DNA from: Gemmatimonadaceae bacterium
Lineage (GTDB): Bacteria > Gemmatimonadota > Gemmatimonadetes > Gemmatimonadales > Gemmatimonadaceae
Assembly: GCA_025928185.1 (NCBI GenBank)
Contig: JAICKA010000002.1
Coordinates: 124,001 to 188,000 of the forward strand
Reading direction: 5' to 3'
DNA length: 64,000 nt
The translations under genes were made by a program, and so were the position numbers. The notes under the pieces were generated by a model. It saw only the letters and a list, made by a program, of their open reading frames with translations. It searched no databases and had not been told where the DNA came from. Below are positions 52,743 through 62,016 of this stretch, one piece after another (positions within the stretch are counted from its first letter, which is position 1; every line of letters starts with the position of its first letter).

Positions 52743-54615
52743 AGAGCATGCCGCCCATGCCGGACTTCATCTTGATGTCCGGCACTGCACCCGCGACACC
52801 GAGCGCGGTGTACGGATCGTCGATCGAGACATCGGGGAACGCGACGGCACCCATCCAGCCGCCGATTCCCGAATACACCGCGATGTACTCCTTGCCGTCC
52901 GGCGCGCGGTACGCGATCGGATTGCCGACGATGCCGGAACCGGTTTTGAATTTCCATAATGGCGCGCAGCTGCGCGCGTCGATGGCCTTGAACCAGCCGT
53001 CCATCGTGCCGTAGAAGATCACGTCGCCGGCCGTCGCCAGCACGCCGCTCCACAGCGGGAGATCCTCCTTCACGTCGCACACCGGACGCGCGTGCACGGG
53101 ATCCCACGCCACGAGATCGCCGCGGTAGCCCCCGTCGCCGGGATACATGCGCACGCTCGCCCCGAGGTACGGCGTACCGGCGATGTAGTTCGCCTCGATG
53201 CCTTCGTAGTCCATGCAGACGTTGTGCGCCGGGATGTAGAGCAATCCGGTGCGCGGCGAGAACGCCGACGGCTGCTGATCCTTTGCGCCGGTCGAGGAGG
53301 GACAGATGTCGCGCGTGACGATGCCCTGATGCGAGCGCTTCTCCGGCACTTCGACCGGCTCGCCGGTTTTGAGATTGATGCTCGTCGCCCAGTTCGTGGG
53401 CACGTACTTCTGCGCGGCGAGCACCTCGCCGGTCGCGCGGTCGAAGGTGTAGACGAACCCGTTGCGGGCCGGATGGATGAGCAGCTTGCGCTGCTTTCCG
53501 TTGAACGGCATGTCGACGGGAATGTTCTCCATGATTTCGTCGTAGTCCCACGCGTCGTGTGCCACGAACTGATAGGCCCACTTCGCCGCGCCGGTTTCCG
53601 GGTCGCGCGCCCACAGCGTGAGCGACCACTTGTTGTCGCCGGGCCGCAGGTCGGGATTCCACACGCCGGGATTCGACGTGCCGTAGAACAGCAGGTTCAG
53701 CTCGGGGTCGTAGCTGATCCAGCCCCACACCGTGCCGCCGCCGAGCTTCCACTGGTCCTTTGGCCACGTCGTTTCGCCGAGATCCGGACCGCGGTCCTTG
53801 GCGTAGAAGGGCTTGAAGTCCGGCCCGATGAGCACGTCCTTGTCGGGGCCCGTGTCGTACGCCCGCCACACGGGTTTGCCCGTGGCGAGATCGAGCGCCT
53901 GCACGTAGCCGCGCACGCCGAGCTCCGCGCCGGAGTCGCCGATGATCACGCGGTCCTTCACGATGAGCGGCGCCCCAGTGAACGTTTCGCCGATCTTGAT
54001 GTTGCCGACGCGCGTGCGCCACACCTCCTTGCCGGTCGCGGCATTCACCGCGACGACCTGCCCGTCGAGCGTCGTGTAGATGATCTTGCCGTCGGCGAAC
54101 TGCGCGCCGCGATTCACGATATCGCAGCACGCGATGCCGACCGCGCGGCCGTCGGGGTTCGGCGCGTACGTCCACTTCAACGCGCCGCCCGGCTGCGTGA
54201 GATCGATCGAGTAGAGCAGGTTCGGGAACGGCGTCACGACGTACATCGTGCTGCCCACGACGAGCGGCTGTCCCTCGTGGCCGTGCAGCACGCCCGTCGA
54301 GAAGGTCGTTGCGACCTTCAGATTTTTCACATTCGAGACGTTGATCTCGTTGAGCGGACTGTATCGGCTGAGCGCGTAGTCGCGGCCGGGCATCGTCCAC
54401 TCACCCGTGCCCTCGTTGGGCGAGCTGCCCGCCGGCAGCGACACGCTGCTCGCCGGCACGACCGGCGCGCTGGTGAGCGCCGTGTCGTGCGTAGCGGCCG
54501 GGGCCTGCGTCGTGTCGGCCTCGCTCGCGTGCGCGCTGCCGCACGCCGCCATGCTGACGGGTAGCGCGATCGTCACTGTCACGAGCGCCAATGCGCGAAT
54601 GCGCTGCATCATCAT
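52726..54615 (-). CDS. PQQ-dependent alcohol dehydrogenase, lanthanide-type signature
   Basis: 629 residues. Start ATG at 54615 is the first of three consecutive Met codons behind GAGGGAG; lipobox SMAACG. An eight-bladed quinoprotein propeller with the PQQ-stacking vicinal disulfide CC (163-164, GIACCDIV) and the active-site W-D-Y-D (catalytic Asp357, second Asp359). The second Asp is the residue that distinguishes XoxF/ExaF-type lanthanide enzymes from the Ca-type. It oxidises an alcohol in the periplasm and passes electrons to cytochrome c. Substrate unknown. Confidence 0.92.
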   Translation of the reverse strand: MMMQRIRALALVTVTIALPVSMAACGSAHASEADTTQAPAATHDTALTSAPVVPASSVSLPAGSSPNEGTGEWTMPGRDYALSRYSPLNEINVSNVKNLKVATTFSTGVLHGHEGQPLVVGSTMYVVTPFPNLLYSIDLTQPGGALKWTYAPNPDGRAVGIACCDIVNRGAQFADGKIIYTTLDGQVVAVNAATGKEVWRTRVGNIKIGETFTGAPLIVKDRVIIGDSGAELGVRGYVQALDLATGKPVWRAYDTGPDKDVLIGPDFKPFYAKDRGPDLGETTWPKDQWKLGGGTVWGWISYDPELNLLFYGTSNPGVWNPDLRPGDNKWSLTLWARDPETGAAKWAYQFVAHDAWDYDEIMENIPVDMPFNGKQRKLLIHPARNGFVYTFDRATGEVLAAQKYVPTNWATSINLKTGEPVEVPEKRSHQGIVTRDICPSSTGAKDQQPSAFSPRTGLLYIPAHNVCMDYEGIEANYIAGTPYLGASVRMYPGDGGYRGDLVAWDPVHARPVCDVKEDLPLWSGVLATAGDVIFYGTMDGWFKAIDARSCAPLWKFKTGSGIVGNPIAYRAPDGKEYIAVYSGIGGWMGAVAFPDVSIDDPYTALGVAGAVPDIKMKSGMGGMLYVFGF

Positions 54616-54652
54616 CTCTCTCCCTCGCTCCTGCTGCGCCGCGATCTGCATG

Positions 54653-55942
54653 TCAGCGCAACGTGTAGAGGTACGCCGCGATGTCGCGGGCTTGCGCCGG
54701 CGTCACGCCGAGTTTCGGCATGTCCGTGTTCGGCTCGACCGACGGCGGATCCTCGATCCAGTGCATCATGTTCTCCGGCGTGTTCGCCAGCTCGCCGGCG
54801 AGAATGGAACGATTGCCCACGCCGGTGAGCGGCGGTCCGACCAGTCCGCGCGCGCCGGGAATGCCGGCGATCGTGTGACACGATCCACAGCCGAGCGCGG
54901 TGATCGTCGCCTTTCCCCGCGCCACACTGCCGCCGGGCACGACGCTCGGTGCATCGCGGCACGAAGCGGCGCCGCCAACGGCGCAGAGGAGGAACGCGAT
55001 CGCCACGACGCGCACCGTCGCCAGTGCCGGCGCGCCGGCTTCGGGCTGCTCGTCCGGATCCGCCGGCGCGACTGCGATGTGCCGCGCCACACGATGCCGA
55101 TGCGCGCGCTCCGGTTCCAGCCAGCCCACGAACAAGGCGCTCATCGCGATGACGTACAGCAGTCCGCCCGGCACCCACATGATCAGACCGGCGAGCTGCT
55201 GGTCCTGCATCGGCGTGAGTCCCCACGCCGCCGCTCCAGATGCCTGCGCCGGATACCACAGTCGGTGCGACAGCGTGATCAGCGCGCCGAGCACGCCGGT
55301 GTGCATTGCCGTGAAGAACACGGTGATGATGCCGATCGCGTACGCGGTGCGGCGCGCTTCGCGGCCGTGCAGAATGCCCCACCAGAGGAGAATCCCGGTG
55401 CCGACGAAGCTCAGATGCTCGAGCGCGTGCACGGTGTCGTTGCGCAACGCGAGCTCGTACAGTCGCGGCGCATGCCACGCCCAGATCGCCGCACCATGAA
55501 TCAGCCACGCCAGGGCCGGCGCCGTGATCCAGCGCCAACCGCCGACGAGCCAATGTTGCGAGCGCACTGCACGCACGATACGGATGCGCGGTTCGGCCGG
55601 CATTGCCCACAGCAGCGCGGGGAGCGGCGCGCCGAGCAGGATCAGCGGCGGCACGATCACGGCGAGCACGACGTGCTGCGTCATGTGCGCGGAAAACAGC
55701 ACCTCGGCCATCGCATCGAGCGGCGACACGAGTACGATCGCGATCGAGAGCATCGCGGCGGCGAAGAACGCGACCTGACGCTCGCTGACGCCGCGGCCGT
55801 GGCCGGCCTGCTTCCACACGCGGCGCACGCCGCGCGCGTACACCGCCGCCGTCAGCACGAGCGCGACCATCGGGCCGGTATCGGGGCGCCAGTCGCGCCA
55901 GAGCGTCGAAGGCGTGATCGCGCCCGCGTCGAGGAACATCAT
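54653..55942 (-). CDS. CtaG-type oxidase assembly membrane protein fused to cytochrome c
   Basis: 429 residues from the ATG at 55942 (ATGA with the previous gene). Residues 1 to about 290 form about seven membrane helices of the caa3-CtaG family, with conserved His residues (AHMTQHVVLAVIVPPLILLG, ALEHLSFVGTG, MHTGVLGAL). A linker leads to a single haem c domain (CGSCH; axial Met in NTDMPKLG). CtaG helps insert copper into CoxB. The fusion would bring an electron carrier into the assembly factor or the oxidase itself. Confidence 0.9.
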   Translation of the reverse strand: MMFLDAGAITPSTLWRDWRPDTGPMVALVLTAAVYARGVRRVWKQAGHGRGVSERQVAFFAAAMLSIAIVLVSPLDAMAEVLFSAHMTQHVVLAVIVPPLILLGAPLPALLWAMPAEPRIRIVRAVRSQHWLVGGWRWITAPALAWLIHGAAIWAWHAPRLYELALRNDTVHALEHLSFVGTGILLWWGILHGREARRTAYAIGIITVFFTAMHTGVLGALITLSHRLWYPAQASGAAAWGLTPMQDQQLAGLIMWVPGGLLYVIAMSALFVGWLEPERAHRHRVARHIAVAPADPDEQPEAGAPALATVRVVAIAFLLCAVGGAASCRDAPSVVPGGSVARGKATITALGCGSCHTIAGIPGARGLVGPPLTGVGNRSILAGELANTPENMMHWIEDPPSVEPNTDMPKLGVTPAQARDIAAYLYTLR

Positions 55943-56358
55943 CGCGCGAAACTGCAGGCGTTGAGAAGAAATGCCGGGATGCCGAACATCACGATCCCCA
56001 GCGTGAACAACGTGCTCACGAGCACGCCGCCGAACGACATGAAGTGCGCGCGTCCCCATTCGGGCGTGTCGCCGCGCTGCGCGGACGGCTGCACCGCGCG
56101 CCAATTGCCGAGCGCGATGAACAGCCCGATCACGGCGATGATCACGCCGGCAGCCATGAGGATTGCCTGTGTGACGGCCGGATGTGCGGTGCCGGCGAGC
56201 GGCACGCCTTCTATCTCCGTGTTGCAACCGCGCGAGGCGAGGTAGTAGCCGACCAGCTCCATGAACACCCAGCTGCCCGGCGCGAGGAGAATGCCGACCC
56301 AGAGCCGCTTGAGCCCCACCGGCAGGGCTTCGATCCGTTCGGTGTGTGTCGTCGTCAT
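55939..56358 (-). CDS. hypothetical four-helix membrane protein of the cox operon
   Basis: 139 residues. Hydrophobic segments near 25-45, 65-85 and 110-130. A positively charged N-terminus (MTTTHTERIEALPVGLKRLW) suggests cytoplasmic start. No known family. Between coxC and the CtaG fusion with 4-base overlaps, so it is probably an accessory subunit of the oxidase (subunit IV-like position). Function not known. Confidence 0.65.
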   Translation of the reverse strand: MTTTHTERIEALPVGLKRLWVGILLAPGSWVFMELVGYYLASRGCNTEIEGVPLAGTAHPAVTQAILMAAGVIIAVIGLFIALGNWRAVQPSAQRGDTPEWGRAHFMSFGGVLVSTLFTLGIVMFGIPAFLLNACSFAR

Positions 56359-56362
56359 GGCG

Positions 56363-56974
56363 CTAGTACCACCGCGGCGAGAGATAGAGCGACGTGAGAA
56401 TCGCCAGCCACACCACGTCGACGAAGTGCCAGTAGAGCGACGTATTCTTGATGGCCAGCGGATAGCGCGGGCTCGTGTTGCCGGCGAGATCGCGGCAGAG
56501 TGCCCACGCGAGCATCAGCAATCCCATGAACACGTGCGCCCCATGCAGGCCGGTGATCGTGAAGAACATCGAGACGTACGCGTGCTCGCCCGGGCTCACG
56601 TGCTTCAGCTTGTCCAGATATTCGCGCGTCTGGAGATAGAGAAACGCGAGGCCGAGCAGCATCGTGACGCCGGTGCCGATCCGGTAGCGAACGTGATTGC
56701 CCTTCTCGAATCCTTTTTCGGCGAAGATCAGCACGATGCTGCTCGATACGAGGCAGGCCGTCATGATCAGCGGCAGCTTGAGCTTGGGATCCTCGATGCC
56801 CGCCGGCGGCCAGAACTGGTTCGAGACGCCGAGGTAGAAGTAGCTCGCGATCAGCGAGGCGAAGATCGCCGCCTCGTTGATGATGAAGAGCACCATCCCC
56901 CACCAGCCGACCTGCGAATGCACCGAGGGCGGCGGCGGCAGCAGATGGTCGCTGCGCATCTCGATCGCGGTCAT
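56363..56974 (-). CDS. coxC: cytochrome c oxidase subunit III
   Basis: 203 residues from the ATG at 56974 that overlaps the coxA stop. Five helices, shorter than mitochondrial subunit III and typical of bacterial caa3-type. Signature TGLHGAHVFMGLLML and YWHFVDVVWL. It stabilises CoxA. Part of the coxA-coxC order. Confidence 0.93.
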   Translation of the reverse strand: MTAIEMRSDHLLPPPPSVHSQVGWWGMVLFIINEAAIFASLIASYFYLGVSNQFWPPAGIEDPKLKLPLIMTACLVSSSIVLIFAEKGFEKGNHVRYRIGTGVTMLLGLAFLYLQTREYLDKLKHVSPGEHAYVSMFFTITGLHGAHVFMGLLMLAWALCRDLAGNTSPRYPLAIKNTSLYWHFVDVVWLAILTSLYLSPRWY

Positions 56975-58869
56975 GCTTCCGTCTCCAGCAGCTTGGTCGT
57001 CGTCGGCCACATCCAGCGCGCGGCGCTGAACAGGGTGACGGCGAATCCGGCGATCACCCACGGATACGAGCGGTAGAGCAGTCCGGCGAACAGGACGAGC
57101 AGCGCGATCGAGCTGACCAGCGTCCAGGCGTTGTCCTCCGGCATCTCGATCGGCTCCTCGAGCGTCGCGTCGAGCGTCGAGGTCCGCGGCGTCAGGCGCG
57201 CTTCATCGTAGGCGGGGCCGGGCGTCACGCCGCCGTCCCACAGCGGCTCGCGGCTGTGCACCACCGGGATATGAGCAAAGTTGAAATGCTCCGGCGGCGA
57301 CTCGGCCAGCCATTCCAGTGTCGCGGCGCCCCACGGATTCGGTCCCGCCGGCACCCACGCGCGGCGGCTCCAGAACAGATTGAACAGCGTGAGCAGCAGG
57401 CCGATCGCGAACACGTACACGCCGATCGTCGAGATCACGTTGAGCGCGGTGAGGCCTTCGCCGGGCAGGTACGTGTACACGCGGCGCGGCATGCCGAGCA
57501 GACCGCTGATGTGCATCGGGAAGAAGCCGACGTTGAAGCCGATGAACATCACCCAGAAGCTCCATTTCCCGACGCGCTCGTCGAGCATGTAGCCGTACAT
57601 CTTGGGGAACCAGTAGTAGATCGCGGCGAACACGCCGAAGAGCGTGCCGCCGGCGAGCACGTAGTGGATGTGCGCCACGATGAAGTACGTGTCGGTGATC
57701 TGCCAGTCGAACGGAATCGCGGCCGTCATCACGCCGCTGATGCCGCCGATCACGAACTGAAACACGAAGGCGAGCGCGAACAGCATCGGCGTCTTGAACA
57801 CCACGCGCCCGTACCAGATCGTGCCGAGCCAGGCGAAGATCTGCACCGCGCTGGGAATCGACACGGTCATCGACGCCGCGCCGAAGAAGCTCATCGACAG
57901 TTGCGGCATGCCGACGGCGAACATGTGGTGCACCCACACGCCGAAGCCGACGAGTCCCGTCACCACGGTCGCCAGCGCGACGAACGTGTGGCCGACCATC
58001 GGCCGGCGACTGAACGTCGGCACCACCATCGACAGCATGCCGGTCGCCGGCAGAAACACGATGTAGACCCACGGATGGCCGAACACCCAGAACAGGTGCT
58101 GCCAGAGCAGCGGCGAGCCGCCGCGCTGCACGTCGAAGAAGATGAAATGCCAGTGGCGCTCCAGCTCGAGCATGCCCAGACCGACGGTGAGCGGCGGCAT
58201 CGCGAAGATCGCCGCCACCGACATCGTCAACGAGCTCCAGAGGAACAGCGGCATCCGGTCGATCGACATGCCCGGCGCGCGCATCTTGAGAATCGTGACG
58301 ATCGAGTTGCACGCGCCCGCCGTCGTCGAGATGCCGAAGAACAGCAACCCGAGCGCGTAGTAGTCGATGTTCACGCCGGTGCTGTACTTGATGCTCGACA
58401 GCGGCGTGTAGTTGAACCAGCCGGCGTCCGGCGCGTGCCCGCCGATGAAGCTCCAATAGATGAAGATGCCGGACAGCAGGAAGACGAAATAGCTGAACGC
58501 GTTCAGCCGCGGAAACGCCAGCTCGCGCGAGCCGATCATCAGCGGCGTGAGATAGAAGCTGAATCCCGACAGCACCGGCTGCACGAACAGGAACATCATC
58601 GTCGTGCCGTGCATCGAGAACAGCTGGTTGAACGCCTCCGGCGAGACCAGCGTGTTCTCCGGTCGGAACAATTGCGCGCGGATGATCGCCGCTTCCACGC
58701 CGCCGATGAAGAAGAAGGCGAACGCGGTATAGATGTATCGCTTGCCGAGCTTCTTGTGATCGACCGTCGCGATCCACGCCAGCCAGGTGTGCGGCGTCTC
58801 CCAGAGCGACGTGAGTCGTCGCTTGAGCTCGAGATCGCCTTCGCTGATCGGTCCAGCTATCGATGACAC
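56971..58869 (-). CDS. coxA: cytochrome c oxidase subunit I with altered proton-channel residues
   Basis: 632 residues. GTG at 58869 is preferred over an earlier one. Twelve-helix core with haem a ligand His87 (SMHGTT), CuB ligands His265 and crosslinking Tyr269 (GHPWVY), His314-His315 and the haem a3/a ligands His400/His402 (HIHYVL). The family-A helix-VI Glu (HPEVY) is replaced by Trp267, without the alternative Tyr-Ser pair. The K-channel Lys (PTGxK) is Gln343 (PSAVQ), and the D-channel entry Asp is Glu116 (SRELAFPR). A long C-terminal extension follows. It reduces oxygen to water; proton pumping is uncertain. Confidence 0.95.
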   Translation of the reverse strand: MSSIAGPISEGDLELKRRLTSLWETPHTWLAWIATVDHKKLGKRYIYTAFAFFFIGGVEAAIIRAQLFRPENTLVSPEAFNQLFSMHGTTMMFLFVQPVLSGFSFYLTPLMIGSRELAFPRLNAFSYFVFLLSGIFIYWSFIGGHAPDAGWFNYTPLSSIKYSTGVNIDYYALGLLFFGISTTAGACNSIVTILKMRAPGMSIDRMPLFLWSSLTMSVAAIFAMPPLTVGLGMLELERHWHFIFFDVQRGGSPLLWQHLFWVFGHPWVYIVFLPATGMLSMVVPTFSRRPMVGHTFVALATVVTGLVGFGVWVHHMFAVGMPQLSMSFFGAASMTVSIPSAVQIFAWLGTIWYGRVVFKTPMLFALAFVFQFVIGGISGVMTAAIPFDWQITDTYFIVAHIHYVLAGGTLFGVFAAIYYWFPKMYGYMLDERVGKWSFWVMFIGFNVGFFPMHISGLLGMPRRVYTYLPGEGLTALNVISTIGVYVFAIGLLLTLFNLFWSRRAWVPAGPNPWGAATLEWLAESPPEHFNFAHIPVVHSREPLWDGGVTPGPAYDEARLTPRTSTLDATLEEPIEMPEDNAWTLVSSIALLVLFAGLLYRSYPWVIAGFAVTLFSAARWMWPTTTKLLETEA

Positions 58870-59120
58870 GTACCCGCCTCGCCTGCGTGGATGAGCCGAG
58901 GACCGCAAGCTGCCCACGCACCATCACTGGAGCGCCGACAGTTGCTTTTCCGTTTGGGGGCCAATGCGTGTGCAGGGTTTGTGCCCTTTGTCACTCGGCA
59001 TGCCGAACTGTCGAGTGTGTTCAGGAAGAAAGGCGGGAGCCAAACCATCTGGCACGAAAGCTGAACGCGCGATGTCACGATTCTCGAATCGGATACCGAT
59101 CTCGCGCACGGAGGACGTGT

Positions 59121-60917
59121 ATGCGCCGGGTGCGCATGCCATACTTCGCGCTCACGTCATTGGCAGCCGCGATCGTCCTCGCGAGCTGCCACGACGAACG
59201 CGCGTCCAACACCACTCTCGCACCGGCGAATGATTCCGCCAACGCGCAAGCCGAACAGCAGTTCGCGCGCGATGTCGCCGATTCGACGCAGTGGCCCGAC
59301 TATGGGCGCGACTACACCAACCGTCGCTGGTCGACGCTCGCGCAGATCAACGCGGGCAACGTCTCGGGTCTCAAGCTGGCGTGGGTTCACCACTCGCACA
59401 TTCCGCACGCGTCGGAAACGAACCCGATCGTCGTCGGCGGCGTGATGTACTTCACGACGGCGCTCAACAACGTCTTCGCCGTCGACGCGCGCACCGGACA
59501 GGAGCGCTGGCACTACGCGTACGACTATGAAGGCCGCACCGTCGCCAACTGCTGCTCGAGCAACAACCGCGGCGTCGCCGTGTATGGCGGGCGCGTGTTC
59601 ATGGGAACGCTCGACGCCCGGCTCGTCGCGCTCGACGCGTCGACTGGCAAGCAGCTATGGACGGTGCAGGTCGGTGACAACGATGCCGGCTATCACATCA
59701 CCGCGACGCCGATCGTCATCGGCGATCGCGTCATCACCGGTGTGAGCGGCGGCGAGCAGGGCTGCCGCTGCTACGTGGACGCCTATTCGACGGCGACCGG
59801 CAAGATGCTCTGGCGGTGGTACACGATTCCGAGTCCCGCCGACGGCGGCTGGTGGGGGCCGTGGCGCACGCAGGACGAGTGGGGCCAGTCGTTCCACCGC
59901 AACATCGCGGCGGAAAAGGCCGACAGCGCCAAGTACGCCGACGCCTGGCAGCACGGCGGCGCGCCGATGTGGCACCATCCGGCGTACGATCCCGATCTGG
60001 GATTGCTCATCATGAATATTGGAAACGCCGCGCCGGACAACGACGCATCGATTCGCCCGGGCGACAATCTCTACGCGTCATCGATCGTCGCCGTCGACGT
60101 GCGCACCGGAAAGCTCAAGTGGTACTACCAGGAGGTCGCGCACGATCAGTGGGATTACGACGCGACGACTCCGCCGGTGCTCGTCAACGTGACGGACGCG
60201 AACGGCAAGACGGTCAAGGCGGTTGCCGAAGCGGGAAAGGACGGCTTCGTCTACGTGCTCGATCGCGCGACGGGCAAGCCGATTCGCAAGAGCGCGCCGG
60301 TCGCGCCGCTGCTCAACTACATGACGCGGCCCGATTCCAACGGTGTCGTCGTCGCTCCCGGCACACTCGGCGGCTCCGACTGGAGTCCGACGGCGTACAG
60401 CCCGCAGACCGGCTACCTGTACGTCGACGCCAACTACATGCCGATGAAGTACTGGATGAACCACGAAGCGCTCAAGCCGCCGGCGCAGTGGTGGGGCGGC
60501 ACGACGGAAGCGCAATCGACGGGCATCTACGGCGTCGTGGATGCGGTCGACCTTCGCACCGGCGCGATCGCGTGGCAGACGAAAGTCACCAAGCCGATCA
60601 TCAGCGGTTTGCTGGCAACGGCGGGCGGCCTCGTATTCACCGGACTCTCGGACAAGCATTTTGCCGCGTACGACGCACGCACGGGCCGACAACTCTGGAG
60701 CGTTCCGACCGACGCAGCGATCAACGCGCCGCCGATCACGTATGCCATCGATGGCGTGCAGTACGTGGCGGTGGCGGCGACCGGACTGCAGACGCTCAAC
60801 ACGCCGCGTGGCGACGAGATGCTCGCCTTCGCGCTGGCGCCTGGAAGCTCCGCGACGAACACTGCGCCGCGCGCGGAGCCGAAGCTCGCGAAGCCCAAGG
60901 TTGGAGGCACCCGGTGA
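59121..60917 (+). CDS. second PQQ-dependent alcohol dehydrogenase, lanthanide-type signature
   Basis: 598 residues; the ATG at 59121 is preceded by GGAGG, and the lipobox VLASC follows the signal. Quinoprotein propeller with vicinal Cys144-Cys145 (VANCCSSNNR) and W-D-Y-D (catalytic Asp345, second Asp347). Compared with the minus-strand paralogue the loops differ, suggesting another alcohol. The 250 bases between coxA and this start hold two divergent promoters that I cannot place with confidence. Electron acceptors are probably the two cytochromes c that follow. Confidence 0.92.
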   Translation: MRRVRMPYFALTSLAAAIVLASCHDERASNTTLAPANDSANAQAEQQFARDVADSTQWPDYGRDYTNRRWSTLAQINAGNVSGLKLAWVHHSHIPHASETNPIVVGGVMYFTTALNNVFAVDARTGQERWHYAYDYEGRTVANCCSSNNRGVAVYGGRVFMGTLDARLVALDASTGKQLWTVQVGDNDAGYHITATPIVIGDRVITGVSGGEQGCRCYVDAYSTATGKMLWRWYTIPSPADGGWWGPWRTQDEWGQSFHRNIAAEKADSAKYADAWQHGGAPMWHHPAYDPDLGLLIMNIGNAAPDNDASIRPGDNLYASSIVAVDVRTGKLKWYYQEVAHDQWDYDATTPPVLVNVTDANGKTVKAVAEAGKDGFVYVLDRATGKPIRKSAPVAPLLNYMTRPDSNGVVVAPGTLGGSDWSPTAYSPQTGYLYVDANYMPMKYWMNHEALKPPAQWWGGTTEAQSTGIYGVVDAVDLRTGAIAWQTKVTKPIISGLLATAGGLVFTGLSDKHFAAYDARTGRQLWSVPTDAAINAPPITYAIDGVQYVAVAATGLQTLNTPRGDEMLAFALAPGSSATNTAPRAEPKLAKPKVGGTR

Positions 60918-61525
60918 TGAATCGTTCGCTGATCGCGACTGCATGCGTGCTCGCGCTCGCGATCGTTCCACTCGCGCCGCGGGCCGCGACCGCCCAGGGA
61001 GAACGTTCGCAGCAGCCGTCCGGTTCCGGCGCGGCGATCAAGACGCACGACGATCTGCAACCGCCTACGCTGCCGCCGCTGCCCGCCGGAATGACCATCG
61101 CCACGATCGTCGAAGGCGACAGCATCTTTCACGGCAAAGGCAATTGCGCCGCCTGTCACGGCACGGAAGGGCAGGGGCTGCCCGCACTCGGCGACGCGAT
61201 CACGGCGGCACTCAACTGGGCGCAGCCCGAGTGGACGTCGATCGACTCGCTGATCGACAACGGCATTCCACAGCTGCTCACGCGCAGCCCGATTCAGATG
61301 CCGCCGCGCGGCGGCCGGTCTGATCTCACGCGCGAGGAAGTGCGCCGCGTCGCCGCCTACGTGTGGGCGATCAGCCAAACTCGCGGCGAGCCGTGGCCCG
61401 GCGGCCACACATCGCACACCACCGGCGAGTCGGCGGCCATCGCGCCGAGCACCGTTCAGACGGCGGGCCGGCCGGCGCCGCCGAACCCCGCCAAGCCGCG
61501 TCGGCCGCGGCCGAACCATGAGTAA
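60917..61525 (+). CDS. secreted c-type cytochrome, Pro-rich C-terminus
   Basis: 202 residues, ATG sharing one base with the dehydrogenase stop (TGATG). Signal peptide ends near ATAQGE. Haem site CAACH and axial Met in QMPPRGG. The last 50 residues are Pro/Ala/Gly-rich and unassigned. It probably takes electrons from the coupled dehydrogenase. Confidence 0.88.
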   Translation: MNRSLIATACVLALAIVPLAPRAATAQGERSQQPSGSGAAIKTHDDLQPPTLPPLPAGMTIATIVEGDSIFHGKGNCAACHGTEGQGLPALGDAITAALNWAQPEWTSIDSLIDNGIPQLLTRSPIQMPPRGGRSDLTREEVRRVAAYVWAISQTRGEPWPGGHTSHTTGESAAIAPSTVQTAGRPAPPNPAKPRRPRPNHE

Positions 61526-61916
61526 TCTCCAACAGGTCTCCGTGCCGCGCCGCGTACGAATCGTCGGCGTGCTGCTCGCGTCCGTCGCGCTCGCCGCCTG
61601 CTCGCGGCCCACGCGCAACCAGATCATGCACGGCGGCGGCGACGCCGATCGCGGCAAGGTGGCGATCCAGACGTACGGCTGCGGTGCCTGCCATTCGATT
61701 CCGGGCATCGCCGGCGCGCACGGCCAGGTGGGACCGCCGCTGGATCACTGGAGCAAGCGTGTCTACATCGCCGGCGAAGTGCCGAACACCGAGGATTTCC
61801 TCATACGCTGGATCGAGGTCCCGGAGGCGACCGAGCCGAAGACCGCGATGCCGATGCTCGGCGTCACTGAAGGCTCGGCGCGCGACATCGCGGCGTACCT
61901 CTACTCCATTCGCTGA
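61518..61916 (+). CDS. c-type cytochrome lipoprotein
   Basis: 132 residues, overlapping the previous gene by 8 bases. Signal with lipobox LAACSR. Haem site CGACH and axial Met in TAMPMLG. Its ending (SARDIAAYLYSIR) closely matches the end of the CtaG fusion's cytochrome domain (ARDIAAYLYTLR), so these two domains are probably related by duplication. Likely a shuttle between dehydrogenase and oxidase. Confidence 0.88.
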   Translation: MSNLQQVSVPRRVRIVGVLLASVALAACSRPTRNQIMHGGGDADRGKVAIQTYGCGACHSIPGIAGAHGQVGPPLDHWSKRVYIAGEVPNTEDFLIRWIEVPEATEPKTAMPMLGVTEGSARDIAAYLYSIR

Positions 61917-62003
61917 AGCGGACCTCGGCCCGCGTCCATGGCTCGGCGCGCGGCTTTGCCAATTGCTTGCGCGGCGCTCCATCCGCTGAAGCGCCCTCGG
62001 CGT

Positions 62004-62009
62004 TACTAT
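62004..62009 (+). promoter_or_regulatory. TACTAT -10-like element before the permease
   Basis: TACTAT lies 7 bases before the ATG at 62017; no ribosome site and no clear -35. A leaderless start is possible. Confidence 0.3.
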
Positions 62010-62016
62010 ATGCGGC

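Noticed and set aside
58870-59120. A small Cys-rich ORF upstream of the second PQQ dehydrogenase
   Set aside because: It has no start signal, and GGAGG with a signal peptide marks the real start at 59121.
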